DNA of 64,000 nucleotides from Leisingera caerulea DSM 24564 (GTDB lineage Bacteria; Pseudomonadota; Alphaproteobacteria; Rhodobacterales; Rhodobacteraceae). Both the position numbers and the translations under genes were made by a program. The notes under the pieces were generated by a model. That model worked only from the letters and a program-made list of their open reading frames with translations, searched no databases and was not told the DNA's origin. The stretch's first letter is position 1. Each line of letters opens with the position of its first letter. Below, one piece after another: positions 63,796 through 64,000 of this stretch. Location of the stretch: the NCBI RefSeq assembly GCF_000473325.1, contig NZ_KI421513.1, positions 2,923,217 through 2,987,216 of the forward strand, in the 5' to 3' direction.

Positions 63796-63822
63796 TTCAT
63801 TTCCCTTGGGCAGGTGCCTCAA

Positions 63823-64000
63823 TCAGAATAGTCCGGCTTCCTTGGCGGTGAGCGCTGCCTGGGTGCGGTTCTTGGCATCCAGCTTGCGGCACAGGGTGCG
63901 CACATGCAGCTTGATGGTCACCTCCTGGAGGTCGAGATCGCGGGCGATTTCCTTGTTCGACTGCCCCCGGCACAGGCCGTTCAGCACTTCCAGTTCCCGC
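63823..64000 (-). CDS. LuxR-type helix-turn-helix regulator, C-terminal part (5' part outside the window)
   Basis: The last 58 codons of a minus-strand gene, read to the stop at 63823. The conserved helix-turn-helix is complete: RELEVLNGLCRGQSNKEIARDL, shown in part, then VTIKLHVRTLCRKLDAKNRTQAAL. This is the pattern of LuxR/NarL-type response regulators, and the C-terminus LTAKEAGLF ends it. The missing upstream part should hold a receiver or ligand domain. It is convergent with the P450 gene. Confidence 0.87.
   Translation of the reverse strand, partial: RELEVLNGLCRGQSNKEIARDLDLQEVTIKLHVRTLCRKLDAKNRTQAALTAKEAGLF

Overview
The window is about 64 kb of GC-rich alphaproteobacterial chromosome. 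Gene order and protein types point to the roseobacter group of the Rhodobacteraceae: argS-SPOR-nagZ-scpA-scpB, rpmF-plsX-fabH-ihfA-merR, lptF-lptG-lptD-surA-pdxA-rsmA-pdxJ, prfA-prmC-DUF4167, pepA-holC. A Leisingera/Phaeobacter-like source is my guess from overall feel, not something I could test. The content is almost entirely core housekeeping DNA. I see no prophage, transposase, CRISPR array, rRNA operon or plasmid replication gene, and one tRNA (Pro, GGG).

Layout. 0.3-6.7 kb: YciI-like protein, arginyl-tRNA synthetase, SPOR-domain envelope protein, NagZ, ScpA and ScpB, all on the plus strand. 6.7-9.7 kb: an MFS exporter divergent from an AsnC/Lrp regulator with a palindrome between them, then a double-length dCTP deaminase. 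9.8-15.5 kb (minus strand): tRNA-Pro, a MerR regulator with a very long Ala/Pro/Glu tail, IHF-alpha, FabH, PlsX, L32, DUF177. 15.6-18.8 kb: BamE, an OlsB-type acyltransferase, an ABC-F ATPase. 19-31 kb: mixed single genes (acetyltransferase, SDR, FemAB-like GNAT, TyrS, AnmK, desaturase, DUF985 cupin, SelO, EEP hydrolase, RhlE-type helicase, Fur). 31-38 kb: DMT transporter, enolase, three very small lipoproteins, GNAT plus nucleoside hydrolase, MazG. 37-45 kb: M20 amidohydrolase, two tandem agmatinase-family enzymes, DUF1499, a small lower-GC patch, RF1 and PrmC. 45-54 kb: GNAT, then the minus-strand operon for vitamin B6, 16S rRNA methylation and LPS export. 54-64 kb: PepA, HolC, CHAP lipoprotein, globin, membrane aspartic protease, MarC, ABC-F, Ndk, DUF4112/YqaE stress-type membrane proteins, TfoX C-domain, P450, and the 3' end of a LuxR-type gene running off the edge.

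How the genes work together. Envelope biogenesis is the strongest theme: LptF/LptG and LptD form the two ends of the LPS bridge and SurA chaperones LptD; BamE helps insert barrels; NagZ and AnmK recycle peptidoglycan; PlsX, FabH and the OlsB-like enzyme make lipids; SPOR, CHAP and several lipoproteins sit in the periplasm or cell wall. Translation is the second theme (ArgS, TyrS, L32, RF1/PrmC, RsmA, two ABC-F factors, RhlE). 

Non-coding features are the least ordinary part. A dispersed intergenic repeat family occurs in four copies on one strand. Three tandem LacI-type operator-like sites precede enolase. A 24-bp perfect palindrome with parS-like half-sites lies in a convergent intergenic region. 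Nested dyads precede fur, a palindrome lies between the MFS and AsnC genes, and a three-way-junction-like element follows selO. All of these are read by eye; none has been tested computationally or experimentally.
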